From: Paguma larvata
Lineage: Eukaryota; Chordata; Mammalia; Carnivora; Viverridae
Length of the DNA stretch: 64,000 bases
Reading direction: 5' to 3'
Assembly (NCBI GenBank): GCA_030068075.1
Contig: CM057839.1
Location: forward strand, 48,946,960-49,010,959
Positions 57,681 to 64,000 of the stretch are shown piece after piece. The notes under the pieces were generated by a model. The model made no database searches. It was not told the origin of the DNA and saw only the letters and a list, made by a program, of their open reading frames with translations. The translations under genes were made by a program, and so were the position numbers. Numbering within the stretch: position 1 is the first letter of the stretch; each line of letters begins with the position of its first letter.

Positions 57681-59838
57681 TTTATAGATTCTTCCGATTA
57701 CTTTTATACCGTGCCATATATATTAAAAGTGATTTCTTTCATTTAATCTTTTAGAAACTTTAGAAACAGAGCAGCATATGATTTGCTGAGGAAATGCAAT
57801 CAGAAGATAATTTTTTTAACCGTTACTAAAAAAACTTGGCACACATCTATTAGAAAATACACTTTCTACGAAGTACGTCTTTGCAAAAGGCCGAGAGAGA
57901 GAGACTAACTAGCAGATGTGTGAATTTTTACAACGAGAATGGTAGCAGCTGAGCCAAGCTACATATCTCGCTTAGAGACCCACAGACAGGAGAAAGGCCA
58001 AATGGGAAAAAGATAGACCTCTACTGAGCATAGACAGGGGACCATAAAGGTGAAGCTAAATTATGAGAAGAGGTTCTGGAGTGAGCTATTTGCCTACTTT
58101 ATATGGACGTGCTGAAAGCATGTTGTAAATAAGTAGGGTGCCCAAGCACAAGATGTCATTATGAATCTTGAGAGCCCTTAAGCATCAGACTGGATGTGCA
58201 GAGATGGATTAAAGGAGTAGCTAAAGGACAAAGTGGGTCAAAGGGCAAAATATCATAATGTTTAATGCATTGGGCAAAGACAGACTTTTTTTTTTTTTTT
58301 TTTTAATGCCAGCTGGTTGGATGCATGCGTTAACAAATGGTGAGCAGAAAAAGAGGAAGCAGCACTCTGTCTAAAACAAAGGAGCTCTCTCAAAGGCACA
58401 AATCAAGCACAGAGCTGAGGGACTATTGGAAATACAGAGAACAACATTGCTGATTTGGGATCACAAGTTAAGAGGTAAGAAGTATATCTTTGGGAAACTG
58501 TGGAAAGACAAATACTCAAGGATGAACCCAAATAGAAAGATGAATTTGTGAAAGGTGAATGGCTTCATGGGATACGAATAAGAAAGTTTTACTAAAACAC
58601 ATTTGCTCTTTGTCCCTTCCTCCTGAAAAGAAATTCAGACAGAAGACAGGAATGTAGAATGGTAGGCTCAGGAAGAATGTCTATCGTTTTTAACCAAAAA
58701 GGCGTAGATTGATGTAGGGAACAAAGATTCTTAAAGTTGCTGGGTCACCCTCCTTACTGTAAAAAACACTGTGACTCTTGATTGTTTCTGAGATTCTGTC
58801 AGCTTATTCGCTCCAGGGTTCTAGCACTCTATTAACAAAAGAGGAGATTTTGAGAGGTTGGCTATCAGAGGAAAACGTGAGAAACTTTCATAATCTTATT
58901 TTATTTGGGAAGTAGGGGTATTTTTTTTGGTTGCCATCTGTTTGTTATTAACAATTTGGCATGGATGCCCTGTCAGTTTTCTCTGAATGCTCTTGGTGAG
59001 TACAAAACTGATGTTCTGTTTCGTGCTTTGAGAATCTTTATACATGAGCTTAAACTGGTTTAAGGTGGCCGGCCAAGCAAATTATTTAAATCAGAGGTTT
59101 TCATAAATATATTTTCTTTCTGATGTAAGCATGCTTGTTAAGGAAATCATGTTTGCCAATGCACGGGGCTTTGAAGCCATGGCTAGTGGACCAGCTGGGC
59201 AGCATTCCTTTTCCACAGACCTACCAGAGCCTTCCCAGCAATCCTCCTCACCCCCCCCCTCATGGAAGAGGCCTCTTTTGTATCGGCCTCAGAGATGTCT
59301 GACTTGAATTCTAAGTTTCTCATTTCTGATTTGCCTAGTTTCTTTCTTTCCTGGAGGTTTTTATGGGTCCAAGCCTCTGTTTGTCTCACTCTTTCTGCAA
59401 CTGGCTTCCCTCTGTTAACTGACTTCTTCTGAAGTGCTTCATAGGCCTAGGGGTTCAGAAGCTCGGACATAATTTAAATCATGTAGAGAATTTGTTAAGA
59501 TACAGAAAAACAAAAACATACCCCCAAAACAACTGACAAACAATGGAGTTGGGAGGAAATTGGGAAACTGTGTATTTCACATATATGAGGGTATTCCCTA
59601 TCTTACCCTGGAATTTACTGTCATCAAGCACTGATGAATCCAGGAATAGAATGGCTTCACAATCAGTAACTAAAACCTACTTATTCTAAGTCTTGGTTTT
59701 CTTGTATTTAAATGCCAAGGTATTGCCTTTCACTTAGTGTGGGTTCAAGAAAATTTTTATTACTCTTATTCTTATTTCTAAACTATTCACTTTATTTATA
59801 GGAATAGCTCTGAGGATTTTTATGAAACCAATAAGAGT
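57681..59838. other. Unannotated non-coding sequence
   Basis: T20 run at 58287-58306. A stretch near 58150-58260 might be old L2. No gene supported. Confidence 0.45.
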
Positions 59839-60058
59839 AATAATACTGGTAGGTAGCATCTATCAAGACATGTGTGAACCAGGCACTCTTCAAAGACATG
59901 TACATATAACCTCTGCTACAACCCTATAAGGAAAGTATAATTATTGTTCCTACTTTAAAAAAAAAATCAAGGCAGAATATTCTCCCTAAGGTTATGAAGG
60001 TAAGAAGTAGACCTAAAATTCAAAGCTAGGATATCTGTCCTTACTGTGCTATTAGCCA
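59839..60058 (-). repeat. MIR SINE
   Basis: Antisense order: GAACCAGGCACTCTTCAAAG, CATGTACATATAACCTC, CAACCCTATAAGGAAAGTA, TTATGAAGGTAAGAAGTAG, AATTCAAAGC. Confidence 0.88.
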
Positions 60059-60277
60059 TCCTCCATAATGAAGTGAGGTTCACTGCCAGAGTTTAGAGAT
60101 AATAGAGAAAAGAAATTTCTCTAAGTTTTCTTTGATGATTCATCATTGAGCAAGTATCAGGACTATAGCCCTACTAAATCTTAATAATGGTTGTATGATA
60201 AAATATCTTTAAGTATAAGTAAAAACAGACACGATCTAGAAGTTGAATTTCCCTCACCAGAATATGGTGAGACTACT

Positions 60278-60520
60278 GGGCAGTATAGCTTAATAAACTG
60301 AGGGTGTGGAACTGAAATCAAGATCACCTAAATCCCAGTCTTGCCTTTGTCCCTTACCATTAATGTGACTTAATTCAAGACTACTCTATTTCTATAAGCC
60401 TCGGTTGCCTCTTCTAAAAGAGAAATAATGATATACGCCTCATAATGTTTCTATAAAAGTGTATGCAAAAGTGCTTAGTAAGTTCTCCATAAGTGGAAGC
60501 CATTATCATTAGCATTATTA
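60278..60520 (+). repeat. MIR SINE, near full length
   Basis: Sense order: GGGCAGTATAGCTTAATAA, CACCTAAATCCCAGTCTTGC, ATTAATGTGACTTAATTCAA, AAGCCTCGGTTGCCTC, AAATAATGATATACGCCTCA, AGTGCTTAGTAAGTTCTCC. Confidence 0.88.
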
Positions 60521-61599
60521 CGCATCTTGGAAGGCCCAGAAGAACTCTTAAGGTGACACCAGCCGCCAATGACACTAAAGAGAGAAACAAAGGAGAGCTT
60601 TTCCTTATTTATGTGTATCAAACCTAGAGTTATTAATAAGGAGGCAGCGTGACAGCAAAAGAGAAAATGAAAGACAGAAGGCAACATATTTATAATAAAG
60701 AAATCTCATTACCATGTACATGTATTTAGAGATTCTGCATATTTATTTCAGAGTGAAAGGTTCTATTAGTGAAAATGTTAATAAGCATTTAGGAGGGAAA
60801 ACATAATGCCCAATGGAAACCTTTAACAGTTCAATTATATCTAAATAGTAGTCACTTATTTTAGTTATATTTACTTTAATTTTTACCGTTCAGTATGTCT
60901 TCATTCTAAAGAAAGTATGGATAAATATTGTTAGCAAACTATTTGCCACGTTATATCATTCTTTGCTCAATATTTTACCCTTCGATGATTACAGCTTGAT
61001 GACCAGTGCTACTGGACATAAAACATACTGATGAATCATGAAGCTGATCATTGAAATCCTGTTGAAAAAATATTCTAAAAGTCACTTGTAAATAAAATAT
61101 ACAATTGCAAAGTTGAACACCATTAATCATTTACATTTAATTTACAATTTCTTTTAAACATTAACTGTAAAGTCAAAAATGTCAAGCATATTAAAATACT
61201 GGCCTGACAGAAGCCCTGAGGGGGAAACAGAGCAATGTCCTCTTTTGGTAGCAGATCAAATAACCTAAAAAGGACTCGGTCTCCTGGGACGAGAACTGTA
61301 TTTAAGCTCTCAGAAGATGGACATTTCATAACAGCCTCCCTACAGCAAGTAGTGTGAATTAATAATTGGTTATTATATTAACTATTAAAATCTTTGAAGT
61401 TGGAACTCTGGCTTCTAGTTCACATTTACATAAAAAAACTTCTCATAATAAAAAATTCTATTTCAAATACAACAGAAACAACATGAGGCAGTGGAGGAAA
61501 ACTGGTGACCTCTGGAGATCGATCCCAGTGTTCTGATCGATTTTGTCTCTTTCTATATTAAGCATTACAGCTTTTCATAGTAACACTGGTAGACCCTAC
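60521..61599. other. Unannotated AT-rich sequence
   Basis: No gene or recognised repeat. Confidence 0.5.
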
Positions 61600-62060
61600 C
61601 AGAGGCCTCAGTTCATTCCTTTGTTCCACAAATGCCTAGTCAATGGATACCACTGTGGAAGAAATTCAAATACAAAGATGAGTAAACATTCACTCACAGA
61701 TTATTACTATTAATGCTTAAGAGTTACCAGGGGAAATTTAATCTATTGGAGAGATCTGGAGAGACTTCCTTATGAAGTGATACTTGAACTGATTTGTAGG
61801 AGGAAGTACATGGTCATGTCAGAAAGAAGAGCATTCGAGACTGTGAAAACAACATGGACAAAAGACCCACGGTGGGAGGAACTATGTCAGATGCAAGGAA
61901 CAGAACAAGGTCAGCGGAGTTGGAAACCCAAAGCAGAAAGGGAGCCTACTTCAGTAAGAGTTGGGAGGAATAGAGGAAAAGACCACACTGGGACTGGCAG
62001 GGACAAAAGACACCATTAAACAATGTTAATAGGTGAGTGAACTGACAAGGTCTGTCTTTT
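61600..62060 (-). repeat. L2 LINE fragment (before SINE)
   Basis: Antisense L2 order: 'GTTCATTCCTTTGTTCCACA', 'GAGAGACTTCCTTATGAAG', 'TGATACTTGAACTGA', 'GGAGGAAGTACATGGTCATG'. It continues after the SINE. The 80-codon plus-strand frame here is within the repeat. Confidence 0.75.
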
Positions 62061-62291
62061 TTTTTTTTTTTTTAATTTTTTTTTTAACGTTTATTTATTT
62101 TTGAGAGACATAGAGACAGAGCATGAGCAGGGGAAGGGCAGAGAGAGAGGGAGACACAGAATCCGAAGCAGGCTTCAGGCTCTGCTGAGCCATGAGCACA
62201 GAGCCCGATGTGGGGCTTGAACTCACAGACCGTGAGATCGTGACCTGAGCCAAAGTCGGCCGCTTAACCGACTGAGCCACCCAGGCGCCCC
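62061..62291 (-). mobile_element. Young-looking felid Can-SINE in L2
   Basis: Antisense copy, close to the felid consensus, ending GAGCCACCCAGGCGCCCC, with a long T tail. A perfect 14-bp duplication AAGGTCTGTCTTTT flanks it (62047-62060 and 62292-62305). Confidence 0.98.
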
Positions 62292-62305
62292 AAGGTCTGT
62301 CTTTT

Positions 62306-62440
62306 GAGAGAATCTTCTAGTTGCTGGAGAATGGATCTGAGGATGCCAAAGTGAATGTGCATTAATTATTTAGGATTTGAAGGAGTCTAGACAAGAAGCA
62401 ATGATGACTCTGACCCTCATTTGTGTTGGCAATGGAATTT
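62306..62440 (-). repeat. L2 LINE fragment (after SINE)
   Basis: Continues the L2 text: 'GGAGAATGGATCTGAGGATG', then 'AGACAAGAAGCAATGATGA'. Confidence 0.6.
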
Positions 62441-62454
62441 TTTGGCAATGATGG

Positions 62455-62665
62455 AAGTGTCCTAATCTGCATTGCCTTGTATAGTAGCCATTTTCTACAT
62501 GGTGGCCATTCGATACTTAAATGTGGCTAGTGAGACCAAGGAACTGAATTTTATTTAATGTCGATTGTTTCAAATTAATGTTTAAAATATCACATGTAAA
62601 AAATAAAGCCACATGTAGCTAGTGGCAAATATATTGGACAGCCCTGCTCTACAGGATTATAGTCT
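62455..62665. repeat. Old hAT-type MER element
   Basis: 'ATGTGGCTAGTGAGACC', 'GAACTGAATTTTATTTAATG', 'CCACATGTAGCTAGTGGC' and 'TATTGGACAGCCCTGCTCTA' follow a common MER-class DNA transposon. Confidence 0.75.
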
Positions 62666-64000
62666 AATGCATTAACTGATTCCAATACAATGCAACACGT
62701 ATAAGATACTGTAGTTCGAAATGGAGATATTTAAATGTTTAAAATAAGAGATGACATGAGCAATGTAAAGTTGCTACTGCCTGGAAGAGTCAAGATTTTA
62801 ACCAAATTACTTAGTCTCTAGACCCTATTTTCTCTTTTTTTGTGGTTCTTTCTCCCAGAAAAGGTCAAAGGTCAAAAATATTTGACCTTTTTCTACTTCT
62901 GATGACAACCTTAGAATATCCACAAGTTGAGGTTTTCTCAGGGCAGTGTGGTTTTACAGTACTTATCCCAGAATGATATTAATGGTGTCCCCTCATACTC
63001 TCAACAGTGTCCTGGTTTGGATGATAAATTATATGCCATCCTCGCCAACCGCAACTGAAGATGTCAGATTTATTGCAGAAAATACATCTGAAAAAAATAA
63101 GTAGTGCAAGATGAAATACGGTCTCAAATTCCTTGGTGAAAGTTTCTACTAGAAAGTTTTAAAACACTGCAGCGAACAAAATTAATTATATTTATCAAAT
63201 AATAAACTATAATACTGCATGAAGTTGGTGACTATTAAAACTATTGAGTAGTTAAGTTTTGTCAGGTTCTCTTTAGTGATGTCAGTTAAGCGTCTTTCAT
63301 TAATTCTTATTTGCCTCACTTTTCCTGTAAATAACTTATTAACCACCCACTACTTCTTCTGGGACTGATTAAATGGTATAAACGTTGAGGAAAAACAACA
63401 TGAATGACATAAATGCCAAGAATCAGTTGAAATGTGAAAATATGTTTAATACAGAGGTTCTGTTTATGACTCCTACAAACGTACTTAAGGAAGCACATAG
63501 TTTAATAATACCAATAACTAGGATTGGTAGAAATCCTTCATTTTCTTCCTTCTTATTCTGTAGCTTATTCCTCAGGACTCTAATACAGAAAATGTAGAAG
63601 GTCAAACAAATCAAGAAAAGGGCAATGCACTGCTGCAAGACTTATTGAGTTGATGCGCCGGTACCAAAGACGATCTGAAAATTGAGACAACTCAGAGCAG
63701 AAAGGTACAAAATACTGTAGGAAATAATAAAGTAAAAGATGTAAATCTCTGACTCAGTTTCCCATGCTGACCATGTCTCCGTTCTTCATTGTCTTCCTAC
63801 ATTCTGAACATGGGTGACATTTTTCAAAGTGATGGAAAACATTATTCGGTGAATTCTTTTAAACTTTTTTTGTTCAAATTCCTGTGTCAATTTGAGAGAC
63901 AGTTGAGTTTAGCATTTACAAAGGAAAGGATCATTATCATGGAGACATGGATGGTTGGTGGGGGCGGCTAAAGCAGTGCGTAGAATGGTTAGTTATACAT
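62666..64000. other. Unannotated AT-rich sequence
   Basis: Apart from the DR1-like motif at 62862, nothing recognised. Frames of 60-71 codons near 63316-63638 overlap on opposite strands and have no family signal. Confidence 0.5.
62862..62874 (+). promoter_or_regulatory. DR1-type nuclear-receptor motif
   Basis: AGGTCAAAGGTCA is two direct AGGTCA half-sites with a one-base spacer, the consensus bound by HNF4, RXR-PPAR and COUP-TF. An inverted half-site TGACCT follows at 62883. Occupancy cannot be judged from sequence. Confidence 0.35.

Noticed and set aside
58287..58306. T20 run as the tail of an antisense SINE
   Set aside because: The following sequence (AATGCCAGCTGGTTGG) does not match the SINE 3' part and no SINE head follows.
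1..64000. CRISPR array, operon, phage or bacterial system
   Set aside because: The mammalian retroposon content excludes a prokaryotic source, and no regularly spaced identical repeats were seen.

Overview
This looks like an AT-rich, CpG-poor stretch of carnivore nuclear DNA, most likely from a cat (Felidae) or another feliform. The diagnostic evidence is about seventeen copies of a tRNA-derived Can-SINE whose body carries the feliform-type segment following 'GCTGACAGCTCAGAGCC', and L1 elements whose 5' region and 3' end match carnivore L1 sequence as I know it. I see no convincing protein-coding exon, structural RNA gene, CpG island or promoter. The open frames present are short and lie mostly in repeats or unannotated DNA. 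The window is best read as intergenic or deep-intronic sequence; which of the two cannot be decided from the sequence alone.

Layout: 1-6 kb holds a CA repeat, degraded L1 pieces and four felid SINEs, one with a long CT/GT tail. 6.3-7.1 kb holds an 86-bp inverted repeat around an old interspersed repeat. 7.9-8.95 kb is a 5'-truncated sense L1. 10.97-12.12 kb is a twin-primed (5'-inverted) L1. 12-16 kb is mainly unannotated, with one MIR and two tandemly oriented SINEs. 16.4-28.95 kb has no felid SINE at all and contains MIR, MER5A, a nested pair of L1 3' ends (24.5-25.7 kb), a perfect-looking 42-bp hairpin and the longest open frame in the window (187 codons, minus strand, no known family). 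31.2 kb has a hAT-type element and 33.2-33.6 kb a SINE inserted inside a SINE. 35.45-39.7 kb is a compound block: a Tigger-like fragment, an L1 that keeps its 5' UTR, ORF1 and the ORF2 endonuclease region but lacks the reverse transcriptase part, a SINE within its ORF1, and a MaLR-like LTR. 40-50 kb has microsatellites, an L1 split by a SINE, a MER5-type element, and a short twin-primed L1 that shares its target site with a neighbouring SINE. 52-64 kb is dominated by old L2 and MIR copies, one of which is split by a young SINE with a perfect 14-bp duplication.

There are no genes here to form a pathway. The interest lies in retrotransposition structures (two twin-priming inversions, nested insertions, a re-used target site), a few hairpins, and one motif matching a nuclear-receptor DR1 site. 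I did not find a previously undescribed biological system. Family names come from recognition by eye, so sub-family labels are approximate.
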